Source: Spirillospora albida (GTDB lineage Bacteria; Actinomycetota; Actinomycetes; Streptosporangiales; Streptosporangiaceae). From it: a stretch of DNA of 64,000 bases. Location of the stretch: the NCBI RefSeq assembly GCF_000718255.1, contig NZ_JOFJ01000018.1, positions 111,711 through 175,710 on the forward strand, given 5' to 3'. A program made the translations under genes and the position numbers. A model generated the notes under the pieces. It did no database searches. It was not told the origin of the DNA and was given only the letters and a program-made list of their open reading frames with translations. Shown one piece after another: positions 35,111 through 43,079 of the stretch (position 1 is its first letter; each line of letters begins with the position of its first letter).

Positions 35111-35315
35111 CCTCCCGGCAGACCTCCGTAATGATCGTTGAGGATGCGGTCCAGGCGGGCGACCGCCGGTCCAGAGCCGCCAGAACACCACGTTCCAGCA
35201 GGTCGAGACCTATGTGCGCGGACACGTGCGCACCATACCCGGTGCTGGTCAACGAACTTGGCGACCTATATCTGGAGCTTCGGCTACAGCACTCACGAGA
35301 CCCGCCCGTCCAGGC

Positions 35316-35651
35316 TCAGGCCGCGGGGATGGCCTCGATGGTCTTCATGTGCTTCTCGCCCCACTCGCCCAACGGGATCAGGGCTTGGTTGAGCGAGGTG
35401 CCGAGGTCGGTCAGCGAGTACTCCACCTTCGGCGGGACCTGGTGGTACACCTCCCGGTGCACCAGGCCGCAGTGCTCCATCTCGCGCAACTGGATGATCA
35501 GCGACTTCTCGCTGATGCCCGGTACGCCCCGCCTCAGCTCACCGAAGCGCCGCGGACCGTCGTGCAGAGCCCACAGGATCAGGGCCTTCCACTTGCCGCC
35601 CACCACGTCCACGGCGGCATCGAGCCCGCACGAGTAGCTTCGCTTCTTCAC
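35316..35651 (-). CDS. HxlR family transcriptional regulator
   Basis: A 111-residue winged-helix protein with the HxlR pattern KRSYSCGLDAAVDVVGGKWK, ALILWALHDGPRRFGELRRG, SEKSLIIQLREMEHCGLVHR and VPPKVEYSLTDLGTSL. The single Cys near the N-terminus is common in redox- or aldehyde-sensing members. The GTG at 35651 is preceded by GGAGGG. It is divergent from an alpha/beta hydrolase gene, with direct repeats in between, so it probably represses itself and the hydrolase. Confidence 0.9.
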   Translation of the reverse strand: MKKRSYSCGLDAAVDVVGGKWKALILWALHDGPRRFGELRRGVPGISEKSLIIQLREMEHCGLVHREVYHQVPPKVEYSLTDLGTSLNQALIPLGEWGEKHMKTIEAIPAA

Positions 35652-35676
35652 TTCGCCCTCCGATACTGAAGAAAAG

Positions 35677-35703
35677 GTAGGTACCTGAAAAAATAGTAGG
35701 TAC
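35677..35703. repeat. Direct GTAGGTAC repeats, likely HxlR operator
   Basis: GTAGGTAC occurs at 35677-35684 and 35696-35703, 19 bases apart, just upstream of the HxlR gene. The first copy forms the palindrome AGGTACCT. The stretch is unusually AT-rich for this window. Similar repeats are bound by HxlR dimers. Confidence 0.5.
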
Positions 35704-35798
35704 TTGGAGGAAGTGCCGCAAGCAAGCACGATCGGAGTCGCCGGGGGAGGGGCCCATCCCGCGGCACCGCACATCACTTCCACAAGCACGGAGTCCAC

Positions 35799-36698
35799 GT
35801 GAACAACGGGCGCATCACCGCCAACGGCATCGACTTCTCCTACGTCGAGGAGGGGGAAGGCCCGCTGGCCCTGCTGCTGCACGGCTTCCCCGAGTCCGGG
35901 GACGTCACCTACCGCCATCTGATCCCGGCGCTGGCCGCGGCCGGTTACCGGGCCGTCGCCCCCAACATGCGCGCCTTCGCCCCCACCGCGCTCCCGGCCG
36001 ACGGCAGCATGCTCCTCCGCGACCTCGTCGACGACGTCAACGCCCTGCACCAGGAGTTGGGCGGTGACGGCGACGCGGTCCTGGTCGGGCACGACTGGGG
36101 CGGGGGCGTGGCCTGGTCCGCCGCCGTCACGGCCCCCGAGCGGTGGTCGCGGGTGGTGGTCAGCGACGTCCCGCCGCTGCGGTTCTTCGCCGCCTACGCC
36201 GGCACCTTCGAGGGCATCGAGAACCTGAACCACTTCTGGTTCATCCAGATGGACATGGCCACCGAGGTCCTGGCCGCCGACGACATGGCCTGGCTGCGCC
36301 AGGGCCTGCAGGACAAGTGGACCTCCCCCGGGTTCGACGCCACCGAGGAGATCGACGGGATGCGCAAGGCCCTGGGCGAGCCGGCCCGGCTCCGGGCCGC
36401 CCTGGACCTCTACCGGACCAACTTCGGCTCCACGCAGATGGGCACGCCGGAGTGGGCGGCCGAACACGACCGCCTCTGGGGCGCCCTGCCCAGCCAGCCG
36501 GCCCTGTACCTGCACGGCACCGAAGACAAGAGCGTCGTGCTGGACCAGGAGACCCTGACCTCCATCGGCGCAGCCCTCGCCGAGAGCAACAAGGACTCGG
36601 AGGCCGCCTTCGTCGAGGGAGCCGGGCACATCGTCCCGGCCGAACAGCCCGACCGCTACAACGAACTCGTCCTCCGCTTCCTCAACAAGAGGAGCTGA
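35799..36698 (+). CDS. Alpha/beta hydrolase, epoxide-hydrolase-like
   Basis: A 299-residue hydrolase. LLLHGFPESGDVTYRHLIPA gives the oxyanion HGFPES motif. The nucleophile elbow VGHDWGGGVAW has Asp as nucleophile, and AFVEGAGHIVPAEQP has the catalytic His. The Asp nucleophile places it with epoxide hydrolases and haloalkane dehalogenases; the substrate is unknown. The GTG at 35799 follows GGAG. It is divergent from HxlR and ends in a strong hairpin. Confidence 0.87.
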   Translation: MNNGRITANGIDFSYVEEGEGPLALLLHGFPESGDVTYRHLIPALAAAGYRAVAPNMRAFAPTALPADGSMLLRDLVDDVNALHQELGGDGDAVLVGHDWGGGVAWSAAVTAPERWSRVVVSDVPPLRFFAAYAGTFEGIENLNHFWFIQMDMATEVLAADDMAWLRQGLQDKWTSPGFDATEEIDGMRKALGEPARLRAALDLYRTNFGSTQMGTPEWAAEHDRLWGALPSQPALYLHGTEDKSVVLDQETLTSIGAALAESNKDSEAAFVEGAGHIVPAEQPDRYNELVLRFLNKRS

Positions 36699-36713
36699 CC
36701 AGCCGGACGCCGA

Positions 36714-36762
36714 CACCGCGTACCTCTACTCCGGAATCCCACCGGAGTAGAGGTACGCGGTG
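36714..36762. terminator. Strong bidirectional hairpin terminator
   Basis: Two perfectly complementary 21-base arms (36714-36734 and 36742-36762) with a 7-base loop, starting CACCGCGTACC. It lies between the convergent hydrolase and VOC genes. There is no U-tract on either side, as is usual in actinomycetes. Confidence 0.85.
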
Positions 36763-36832
36763 CCGCCGGTGATACTGCGAAATGAGGACACCTTCAGTCC
36801 CTCTCTGACCCGCCAGGATTGCAGACGGGGGC

Positions 36833-37249
36833 TCAGTGCAGTTGCCGCGGCTGGGTGAATCGGAGCATGTTCCCGGAGGGATCGAGGAAGGCGCAGTCGC
36901 GGACGTCACCGGGCCGGTCGATCGGTTCCTGCATCACCTCGGCGCCCGCGGCCTCGATGCGTTCGAAGGTGGCGTCGCAGTCGTCGGTCACGAAGACGAG
37001 ACAGCCCAGCAGGCTCTTGGCCATCAGGTCGACGATCGCATGCCGGTCGGCCGGCGAGACGACCGCGTCCGCGCCGGGGGAGCGGAGGAGGATCCGCACG
37101 TCCGGCTGCGAAGGCGGGCCCACGCTCACCTGCCGCGACTCCTCGGCGCGCACCTCGAAACCGAGCACGTCACGGTAGAAGGCGAGCGCCTCGCCCAGGT
37201 CGTGGACGGCCAGAGCGCACGACGAGAGCCTGAGATCCGCGCGGGTCAA
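36833..37249 (-). CDS. VOC family (glyoxalase-like) protein coupled to the sigma gene
   Basis: A 138-residue vicinal-oxygen-chelate protein: LSSCALAVHDLGEALAFYRD at the first beta-alpha unit, CLVFVTDDCDATFERIEAAG in the second, and DCAFLDPSGNMLRFTQP at the end. Such proteins are metalloenzymes or resistance/binding proteins; the ligand is not predictable. The TTG at 37249 was chosen because it overlaps the sigma gene's TGA (TTGA) and follows AGGGAGCGGCG, indicating translational coupling. No ATG or GTG fits the family N-terminus. Confidence 0.8.
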   Translation of the reverse strand: MTRADLRLSSCALAVHDLGEALAFYRDVLGFEVRAEESRQVSVGPPSQPDVRILLRSPGADAVVSPADRHAIVDLMAKSLLGCLVFVTDDCDATFERIEAAGAEVMQEPIDRPGDVRDCAFLDPSGNMLRFTQPRQLH

Positions 37250-38118
37250 CGCCGCTCCCTGTCGTCGGCGGGAAGAATGACGATGTCGAGCTCCCGGATC
37301 CGATCCGGATCGGTGTCGACGTCGATACGGGTGATCCTGTCGTGGTCGACGGTGAAGGTGATGACCGCCTTGGGCCGGCCCAGGTGCGACCACACGGCCG
37401 CCGGGACGCCGTCCACCAGCGCGAGCCGCGCGGCCTGGGCCCGTCCGGCGAAGAAGGCCGCCACCTCCGGTCCGCCGCGGAGCTCGCCGACCACGGCGCC
37501 CGGATCGAGCAGCTCCAGCAGGGCGGCGAAGTCCCCGCCACGGGAGGCCGCAAGGAAGGCTTCGACGATCTCCCGCTTCGCCGATCGCGCGGCATCGGAC
37601 GCGTCCGCCGCTCCCTGCACCCGGCGCCGGGCCCGGCTGGCGAGCTGCCGCGCCGCCGTCGGGGAGCGGTCGATGATGGCCCCGATCTCGGCGAAGGACA
37701 CGGCGAACACGTCGTGCAGGACGAACGCGAGCCGCTCGGCCGGAGTCAGCGCGTCCAGCACCACCATCAGCGCGACGCCGACCGAATCGGCCAGCAGCGC
37801 CTCGTCCTCGGGGCCGCCCTGTTCGGCCGGGCGGATGCTCGCGTGCTGCGCGTGCGGCTCGGCCGGCACCGTCCCGGCCGACTCCTCACGCCGGTTCCGG
37901 CGTGCCTCCAGCATGTTCAGGCAGACCCGGCTGACGATCGTGGTCAGCCACCCTCCCGGGTTCTCCACCTGGCCGGTGTCGGCACGGCTGACCCGCAGCC
38001 ACGCCTCCTGCACCGCGTCCTCGGCCTCGCCGGGCGAGCCGAGCATCCGGTAGGCCACCGCGTGCAAGCGTTCCTGATGCTCGGCGAACCGCTCGCGCAC
38101 CCAATCCTGCTCGACCAT
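37246..38118 (-). CDS. SigJ-like ECF sigma factor with SnoaL-like domain
   Basis: A 290-residue ECF sigma factor. Region 2 is HAVAYRMLGSPGEAEDAVQE and region 4 is LTPAERLAFVLHDVFAVSFA followed by EIGAIIDRSPTAARQ. Residues 185-285 form a SnoaL-like domain (VEAFLAASRGGDFAALLELL). Unlike the other two sigma genes in the window it lacks WLPEPL and NPxKL, so it belongs to the SigJ/ECF-SnoaL group rather than ECF41. The ATG at 38118 follows GGAGGAATG. VOC genes lie on both sides, one coupled and one divergent. Confidence 0.9.
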   Translation of the reverse strand: MVEQDWVRERFAEHQERLHAVAYRMLGSPGEAEDAVQEAWLRVSRADTGQVENPGGWLTTIVSRVCLNMLEARRNRREESAGTVPAEPHAQHASIRPAEQGGPEDEALLADSVGVALMVVLDALTPAERLAFVLHDVFAVSFAEIGAIIDRSPTAARQLASRARRRVQGAADASDAARSAKREIVEAFLAASRGGDFAALLELLDPGAVVGELRGGPEVAAFFAGRAQAARLALVDGVPAAVWSHLGRPKAVITFTVDHDRITRIDVDTDPDRIRELDIVILPADDRERR

Positions 38119-38119
38119 C

Positions 38120-38182
38120 TGTCACATTCCTCCGCCTAGCCGGTCATCAGTGATTGACCGGCGAACCCGCGCCGATGTGACG
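38120..38182. promoter_or_regulatory. Symmetric promoter-like element between sigma and VOC genes
   Basis: TGTCACA (38120-38126) and its near mirror TGTGACG (38176-38182) flank an inverted repeat, CCGGTCA-N8-TGACCGG (38140-38161). Read in each direction this gives a (T/C)GTCACA element 14 to 15 bases before CGGTCA. It could hold overlapping face-to-face promoters for the sigma gene and the VOC gene at 38258. The match to known ECF promoters is approximate. Confidence 0.45.
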
Positions 38183-38257
38183 GCCGGGCCCCGCCCCGGC
38201 TGTCCGGCCTGACGGTTCCGCCGGCGCGAACACCTCGATTCACCAAGGAGACAGACC

Positions 38258-38671
38258 ATGAAAGCGCACGTCAGTTCGATCCTCCTCGGCGTCAAGGACA
38301 TGGAGGCGTCCAAGCGGTTCTACACCGAAGGGCTCGGCTGGAAGATCAAGGACGACTACGGCATCTCGGTGTTCTTCGAATCGGACGGGGCCTCGCCCGT
38401 CGGCTTCTACGGCCGCGACGGCCTGGCCGACCAGGTGGGCACCAGCCCGGAGGGCAGCGGCTTCAGTGGACTGGTCCTCACCTACGTCGTCCGCAGCGAG
38501 GCGCGGGTCGACGAGATCATCGCCGAGGCGCAGAAGGCCGGCGCCACGATCCTCAAGCCCGCCGGCGCCCTGCCCTGGGGCGGGTACGGCGGTACCTTCG
38601 CCGACCCGGACGGCTACATCTGGAGCCTCGGCTACAGCGCCCGGGGAACCGACCAGCTCTACGCGGAGTAG
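38258..38671 (+). CDS. VOC family (glyoxalase-like) protein
   Basis: A 137-residue VOC protein with SSILLGVKDMEASKRFYTEG and LGWKI at the start, VLTYVVRSEARVDEIIAEAQ in the second half, and GYGGTFADPDGYIWSLGY as the terminal metal-site segment (Glu often replaced here by Trp-Ser). The ATG at 38258 has AAGGAG before it. It is divergent from the SigJ-like gene and probably controlled with it, since the gap holds a symmetric promoter-like element. It ends before a 17-base-pair hairpin. Confidence 0.87.
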   Translation: MKAHVSSILLGVKDMEASKRFYTEGLGWKIKDDYGISVFFESDGASPVGFYGRDGLADQVGTSPEGSGFSGLVLTYVVRSEARVDEIIAEAQKAGATILKPAGALPWGGYGGTFADPDGYIWSLGYSARGTDQLYAE

Positions 38672-38733
38672 CCGCCCGAAAAAGGTGGACGGCCATTGCC
38701 GGTCACAACCGGCGTGACCGAAGTGCATGACCG

Positions 38734-38773
38734 GGGTTCGGCGTCGGCACGGGATCGTGCCGACGCCGAACCC
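38734..38773. terminator. Bidirectional hairpin terminator
   Basis: 17-base arms (38734-38750 and 38757-38773, beginning GGGTTCGGCG) pair perfectly across a 6-base loop. It lies between the convergent VOC and SCP2-like genes. Confidence 0.85.
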
Positions 38774-38816
38774 TCACACGTTTGCCGGACGAGTCTTGCG
38801 CCACTCCGTCCGGCCC

Positions 38817-39155
38817 TCAGAAGCGGAACGCCTGGACGAACCGGTGGAGGAGCGCGGGATCGCCCTCCACCCGCACGGTGCCGTCGGCGAGTGCTTGGTC
38901 GGGAGTCTTGGCGCCGGTCATCAGGGCGTGGATTCCCTGCTCGTTCATCCTTTCGATGACCAGGTCAGGGGCCGGATGCGGGCCGACGCCGACCGCCAGG
39001 GCCCCAGCGGTGATCTGAAGGCGGAGGGTGAACCCGCCCATGCGGACCTCATAGCCGACGGTGGCGTCCCGGGCCGCCTCCGGCCGGTAGGTGGTGCGGA
39101 AGGCCATGGCCACCGATTCGGCGGTGATGGCCTCCCCCGGACGGGGCTCGGTCAT
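38817..39155 (-). CDS. SCP2 sterol-binding domain protein
   Basis: A 112-residue single-domain SCP2-like protein: VGYEVRMGGFTLRLQITAGA, DLVIERMNEQGIHALMTGAK and DGTVRVEGDPALLHRFVQAF. The family binds lipids in a hydrophobic tunnel. Bacterial stand-alone members are mostly uncharacterised, and some regulate neighbouring enzymes. It has no operon partner; the stop faces the hairpin at 38734. Confidence 0.8.
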   Translation of the reverse strand: MTEPRPGEAITAESVAMAFRTTYRPEAARDATVGYEVRMGGFTLRLQITAGALAVGVGPHPAPDLVIERMNEQGIHALMTGAKTPDQALADGTVRVEGDPALLHRFVQAFRF

Positions 39156-39334
39156 CGTCCGGGCGGGGCGGCGGCCTCCCGCATCGTTCCGCTGGCGGTC
39201 CTGGCCGGTTTCGCCGGCTCCGCCGCCAGCGTGCTCATCTTCTTCGCGGGGGCGGCGCTGGGCCTGGTCTGGCTCACCGCGACGACCGCGCGACTCGCCA
39301 CCGAACGCTGACCACCCAAGAACGGAGCCAGATC

Positions 39335-39544
39335 ATGACCGCACCGACCGGGGGCAATCCCGCCAGCTACTTCCCCGCCATCGAGGCCAAGTACGGCCGC
39401 CCCGTCCAGGAATGGATCGACCTCATCAACTCCTCGCTCTTGACCAGGCACATGGACCTCGTCGGGTGGCTCAAGACCGAACACGGTCTCGGCCACGGCC
39501 ACGCCAACGCCCTGGTCGCCCACACCCTCGCCGACAGGAAATAG
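39335..39544 (+). CDS. DUF4287 domain protein
   Basis: A 69-residue DUF4287 protein: ASYFPAIEAKYGRPVQEWID and HMDLVGWLKTEHGLGHGHAN followed by ALVAHTLAD are the family core. Its function is unknown. The ATG at 39335 follows ACGGAGCC. The 180 bases upstream carry a hydrophobic reading frame (39180-39311) with no start codon, perhaps the end of a lost membrane gene. Confidence 0.87.
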   Translation: MTAPTGGNPASYFPAIEAKYGRPVQEWIDLINSSLLTRHMDLVGWLKTEHGLGHGHANALVAHTLADRK

Positions 39545-39620
39545 ACCGCCCCCACCGGCCCCAGGGGCGGCCGTCGGCGCAATCTCCCAGCGCGTCCGAC
39601 CGTCCGCTGTCTCGGCGCCT

Positions 39621-40709
39621 CTATCTGTCGGGGTGCGGGGGTGTCGCGGGGAGTTCCACGGTGACGCGGAGCCCGCCCGCGGGGCGGGGGGTGAGGGTGA
39701 GGGTCCCGTCGTGTGCCTGGGTGATGGTCTTGACGATCGCCAGGCCGAGGCCGACGCCTGCCTGGTCGGTGTGTATGCGCTCCGTCCCGCGCTGGAACGG
39801 TTCGGTGATCGTGGAGATGAGCTGTGGAGTCAGCTTCTCCCCGGTGTTCTCGACGGTGAGCACCACGGTCTCCGCGCGGACGCTGGTATCCACCCGCACG
39901 GTGCCCTGTTCGGGCAGGTTGTGGACGATCGCGTTCTGCATGAGGTTCATGGTCAGCTGCAGCAGGAGCGCTTGCGATCCGATGGTCACAGTGATGCCAC
40001 CGGACGTTTCGATGGTGACGCCGCGCTTCTCCGCCAGGGGGAGGAGCGTCTCGGCGGCTTCTTCCGCCAGGAGGGACAGGTCGACGCGTTCCCGGGTGAA
40101 GGACCGCTGTTCGGCGCGGCTGAGCAGGAGCAGCGCTTCGGCGAGGTCGATCGCCCGGGTGTTGACGGAGTGCAGGCGTTCGATGACCTCGCCGGTGTCG
40201 CGGTCCGGATCGGTGCGGGCCACGTCGATGAGCGCCTTCGAGATCGCCAGCGGCGTGCGCAGCTCGTGCGAGGCGTTGGCCGCGAACCTCCGCTGTTCGG
40301 CGACGTGCTCCTCGAGCCGTGCGAGCATGCCGTCGAAGGCGTCGGCGAGTTCGCGGAACTCGTCCGCGCGGCCCGGCAGCCGGATCCGGTGGGAGAGCGA
40401 CCCGCTCGTGGCCAGGCGCGTGGCGTCCGTGATGCGGGTCAGCGGGGCGAGCATCCGGCCAGCGAGGATCCATCCACCGACGAGGCCGAACATCAGCAGG
40501 AAGAACAGCAGCGCGGCCGCGGCCTCCGCGAAGTCGTGCATGAGGGTCTGGCGGACCAGCACGCCGCCGGTGACGGGCGTGTAGGCGGGCAGGTGGCGCA
40601 GGATGAGGACCCAGACCGCCGCGAGCAGCAGGACGCCGGCGAGCATGAGGAACCCGGCGTAGCTGAGGGTGAGCTTGAGGCGGACGCTCAGCCCGGGTGC
40701 CCTATCCAC
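39621..40709 (-). CDS. Two-component sensor histidine kinase (VanS/CseC-like)
   Basis: A 362-residue membrane kinase. Two spans (residues 10-32, LKLTLSYAGFLMLAGVLLLA, and about 70-92, AAAALLFFLLMFGLVGGWIL) enclose a short outside loop. A HAMP follows, then HisKA with FAANASHELRTPLAISKALI and the ATPase domain with LMQNAIVHNLPEQGTVR and GVGLGLAIVKTITQAHDG. The N-box is LTMNLMQNAI. The GTG at 40709 has GGAGGAGACG upstream. It overlaps the end of the adjacent response-regulator stub, which preserves the usual RR-HK coupling. The true partner regulator is missing, so the kinase may be orphaned. Confidence 0.9.
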   Translation of the reverse strand: MDRAPGLSVRLKLTLSYAGFLMLAGVLLLAAVWVLILRHLPAYTPVTGGVLVRQTLMHDFAEAAAALLFFLLMFGLVGGWILAGRMLAPLTRITDATRLATSGSLSHRIRLPGRADEFRELADAFDGMLARLEEHVAEQRRFAANASHELRTPLAISKALIDVARTDPDRDTGEVIERLHSVNTRAIDLAEALLLLSRAEQRSFTRERVDLSLLAEEAAETLLPLAEKRGVTIETSGGITVTIGSQALLLQLTMNLMQNAIVHNLPEQGTVRVDTSVRAETVVLTVENTGEKLTPQLISTITEPFQRGTERIHTDQAGVGLGLAIVKTITQAHDGTLTLTPRPAGGLRVTVELPATPPHPDR

Positions 40710-40791
40710 CGTCTCCTCCGTCGATGCGGCAGCCGGCGGCGAGGACGGCCTCCGCGAGAAAGGGCTCGTCCTCGACGATCGAAACGCGCAT
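40702..40791 (-). pseudogene. Response regulator reduced to a 29-codon stub
   Basis: The frame reads MRVSIVEDEPFLAEAVLAA, then GCRIDGGDGG and stop. The first part is the start of an OmpR-type receiver, with the acidic pocket EDE. The last part resembles the usual C-terminal GYRI end of the winged helix. About 200 residues between, including the phospho-acceptor Asp and the DNA-binding domain, are gone. The ends and the overlap with the kinase gene remain, so the deletion was internal. Confidence 0.75.
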
Positions 40792-40813
40792 GCGATCGAT
40801 GCTACGGGACGGC

Positions 40814-40832
40814 GCATATCGTCGGCATATCG
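40814..40832. repeat. Direct repeats typical of an OmpR-type regulator site
   Basis: GCATATCG occurs at 40814-40821 and 40825-40832, an 11-base period. OmpR-family dimers bind direct repeats with this spacing. The site lies between the regulator stub and the VanY-like gene. It may be the old operator of the deleted regulator. Confidence 0.55.
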
Positions 40833-40878
40833 AAGACTCCATACGTGCCGGCAACGTCATGCTGCCTTGACTGGAGGC

Positions 40879-41556
40879 ATGTATCGAATACCCGCCTCGA
40901 CGCGAAAGGCGTCCCGCAAGACATGTGTGTTTCTCGCCGTCGGCCTTATCGTCGTCATTGCGACAGTCGGCGCCGCCCTGGTTAGTCGGTCCCCGGACTC
41001 CTCGCCCTCCTCAACCGAATCGCGGTCAGTCCCCGTCTCGAAGTTGCCACGCAATGCGCAGGGTGACGCACACATCGAGAGCCGTGGTCCGCTCGACGAG
41101 GCCGATGGCGCCGTACCCGACGGTGTCACCGTCTTCGACGAGGCGATCCCGGCCGTGACCAACCTCGACCCCGATCTCCTCGCTGCCCTCCGCCGGGCCG
41201 CGACGGACGCCGCGAATGCCGGAATAGAATTCAACGTCAATAGCGGCTGGCGCTCCCCGGCATACCAGAGCCGGCTCCTTCGCGAAGCGGTCTCCAAGTA
41301 CGGCTCCGAAAAAGAGGCCGCCCGATGGGTGGCCACCCCGGACACCTCGCCTCACGCGAAAGGAGAAGCGGTCGACATCGGGCCTTCCGATGCCACGATG
41401 TGGCTGTCGGAAAACGGCGCCGAGTACGGGCTGTGCCAGATCTACAGGAACGAAGCCTGGCACTACGAACTGCGCCCGGAAGCCATCGATCACGGCTGCC
41501 CGCGCATGTACGCCGATCCCACCCACGACCCCAGGATGCGAAGTGGTCGACGGTGA
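40879..41556 (+). CDS. VanY-type D-alanyl-D-alanine carboxypeptidase
   Basis: A 225-residue zinc peptidase anchored by an N-terminal span (VFLAVGLIVVIATVGAALVS, residues 16-35). The extracellular domain has SGWRSPAYQSRLLREAV, SPHAKGEAVDIGP (SxHxxGxAxD) and EAWHYEL (ExWH), giving the zinc ligands His, Asp and His plus the catalytic Glu. It removes the terminal D-Ala from peptidoglycan pentapeptides, which also lowers glycopeptide binding. The ATG at 40879 has GGAGG too close to be ideal; a nearby start is possible. It is divergent from the VanS-like kinase and stub regulator, a pairing known from glycopeptide-response loci. Confidence 0.88.
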   Translation: MYRIPASTRKASRKTCVFLAVGLIVVIATVGAALVSRSPDSSPSSTESRSVPVSKLPRNAQGDAHIESRGPLDEADGAVPDGVTVFDEAIPAVTNLDPDLLAALRRAATDAANAGIEFNVNSGWRSPAYQSRLLREAVSKYGSEKEAARWVATPDTSPHAKGEAVDIGPSDATMWLSENGAEYGLCQIYRNEAWHYELRPEAIDHGCPRMYADPTHDPRMRSGRR

Positions 41557-41673
41557 GCCGGGCAGGGCGACGCCGTCCGCCGGGCGATCCTGCTCGCCTC
41601 CGGCCGGAACCGGCGTTCAGGTGCGCGCAACGATGGCGTTTCTCAGCGAAGCCAGAAGGAAGGAGATGTGCCC

Positions 41674-41862
41674 GTGGTGAGCGGAGGCATGATGAACGAA
41701 CCGGGAAGCAAGGTCGTGGCCGCCGGCGTCGGGCGGGTGGCGCTTCGTTCCGCCATCGCGGTTCTCGGGGTCGCGGTCGTCCTCCTCTTTCCCCAGGCGC
41801 TGGCCGTTGTGGCCGGACTGGCGCTCGTCTTCTTCTTCTTGAGATTCGACCGGCTGCACTGA
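41674..41862 (+). CDS. Small membrane protein
   Basis: A 62-residue protein with a hydrophobic core, AAGVGRVALRSAIAVLGVAV then VLLFPQALAVVAGLALVFFF, probably two spans, and a basic end (LRFDRLH). GTG codons at 41668, 41674 and 41677 are possible starts. The second has AAGGAAGGAG at the best distance. It follows the VanY-like gene on the same strand with a 117-base gap. I recognise no family. Confidence 0.55.
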   Translation: MVSGGMMNEPGSKVVAAGVGRVALRSAIAVLGVAVVLLFPQALAVVAGLALVFFFLRFDRLH

Positions 41863-42183
41863 CAGACCGGCATGAAGACAGGCCGGTGCCGACCAGCGGC
41901 CCTCTAACACCCGGCGGGCAGGAGGGGTGACGACGGATGACGGCACTGTAAGGACCGAAGCCACACGACACCCCGGTTTCGGCGCGGTGGCGAAGTGGCG
42001 GGTACGGACGCCGCCGAAGACGACGCTCGGCATCACATGCCCGTCCTCGTCGTCGCGACGGGGACGCTCATCAGGGGAGCGGACGGCAGGGTGGCGTGGG
42101 TTACGTGGTTTCCCGGATAGCGCCCCTGACCAGCGGCAATGCATTCTGTAGCTGTCCGATCGCAGACAGTCGCAGGAGGATTC
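41863..42183. other. Gene-free stretch before the secreted peptide
   Basis: About 320 bases without a supportable gene. The last bases carry the strong GCAGGAGGA ribosome site of the secreted peptide gene. I see no clear promoter, repeat or RNA structure in the rest. Confidence 0.5.
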
Positions 42184-42417
42184 ATGAAGATCAGGAAGGC
42201 CGCGCTCGCGGTCGCGATCGCCGGTTCGTCGCTGGCGGTCCCCGTCACCGCCTCGCCCGCGTTCGCCGACTCGTGGCACAACACGGGGCAGACCTTCTAC
42301 TGGTACTCGAGCTGCGCCGCCGCCGGCAGGGCCGGCGTGCGGTCCGGCTGGCAGAGCTACGACTGCAAGGGCAGCTCCGCGCCGTGGTCCACCTACGAGC
42401 TGTGGGGCCTTTACTGA
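42184..42417 (+). CDS. Small secreted protein with two cysteines
   Basis: A 77-residue preprotein. MKIRKAALAVAIAGSSLAVP followed by VTASPAFA is a classic signal peptide (basic start, hydrophobic core, AFA cut before DSW). The mature part is about 49 residues, rich in Trp, Tyr and Ser, with two Cys (YWYSSCAAAG and QSYDCKGSS) that could form a disulphide outside the cell. The start is fixed by GCAGGAGGATTC before the ATG. It is followed by a strong hairpin. Similar lone secreted peptides are common in actinomycetes; no function is known. Confidence 0.8.
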   Translation: MKIRKAALAVAIAGSSLAVPVTASPAFADSWHNTGQTFYWYSSCAAAGRAGVRSGWQSYDCKGSSAPWSTYELWGLY

Positions 42418-42430
42418 CCCGACCGTGCTC

Positions 42431-42456
42431 GCCGCCCCGCCGACCGGCGGGGCGGC
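42431..42456 (+). terminator. GC-rich hairpin terminator
   Basis: GCCGCCCCGCC pairs with GGCGGGGCGGC across a 4-base loop, 13 bases after the secreted peptide's stop codon. It likely ends that transcript. Confidence 0.8.
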
Positions 42457-42612
42457 TTCGGCCGTCCGGCGGCACCGGATCGTCGATCAGGTCGCCGACC
42501 ATTCCACCGCGTCCGCGATGAACCGGTCGTAGAACCATGCGTCGCCGGCACATGCCGCTTTGTCATATGACGTAGAAGCACGATTCGCTCCACGCCTCTG
42601 TCGCCGGGTCGC

Positions 42613-43035
42613 TCAATCGCCCCGGTGACTCGAGGCGGTCGCGTCCGCTTGGGACGCGGAGCCGCGGCGGGCGCGACGGGCCCCGGCGAGCAGGAGGACG
42701 GTCGCGACCAGGAGGATCGGCCAGGGGGTGGTCACGAGGACCACGGCGTCGACCACGGTCCAGATCCCCAGCGTCCAGGCGATGAACGACGGCGGAGTGA
42801 TGCCGCGGCGGTCCAGCCACAGCACCATCAGGCCGACCAGGATCAGCGGCACGCCGAAGCTCGCCACGCTGAACCAGTACGCGCTGTGCGCCGGGCTCAT
42901 CGCGGTGAATTCCTCGCCCCACAGGTCCCCGCTGAACCACGTCCCGGCGTGTGTCGCGGCCTTTTCGAGCGTCAGGGAGAGAAGGGTGTGCGCGGCCCCG
43001 AACAGTGTGATGAGCCAGCCGGCCCACTTGATCAT
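42613..43035 (-). CDS. Four-span membrane protein (DUF6463-like)
   Basis: A 140-residue integral membrane protein: WAGWLITLFGAAHTLLSLTL, YWFSVASFGVPLILVGLMVL, PPSFIAWTLGIWTVVDAVVL and WPILLVATVLLLAGA are four spans. The start and the GTWFSGDLWGEEFTAMSPAH loop recall the DUF6463 family, which in actinomycetes usually lies divergent from a TetR regulator. Here the operator-like palindromes are present, but the TetR gene is not. The ATG at 43035 follows GGGGAG. Confidence 0.75.
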   Translation of the reverse strand: MIKWAGWLITLFGAAHTLLSLTLEKAATHAGTWFSGDLWGEEFTAMSPAHSAYWFSVASFGVPLILVGLMVLWLDRRGITPPSFIAWTLGIWTVVDAVVLVTTPWPILLVATVLLLAGARRARRGSASQADATASSHRGD

Positions 43036-43079
43036 TGGACTCCCCATTCCCACCGCGGAACCGTGTGATCCCGCCTGAA

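Noticed and set aside
39180..39311. A hydrophobic frame ending LTATTARLATER
   Set aside because: No start codon or ribosome site; it may be a gene remnant, but it is too short to call.
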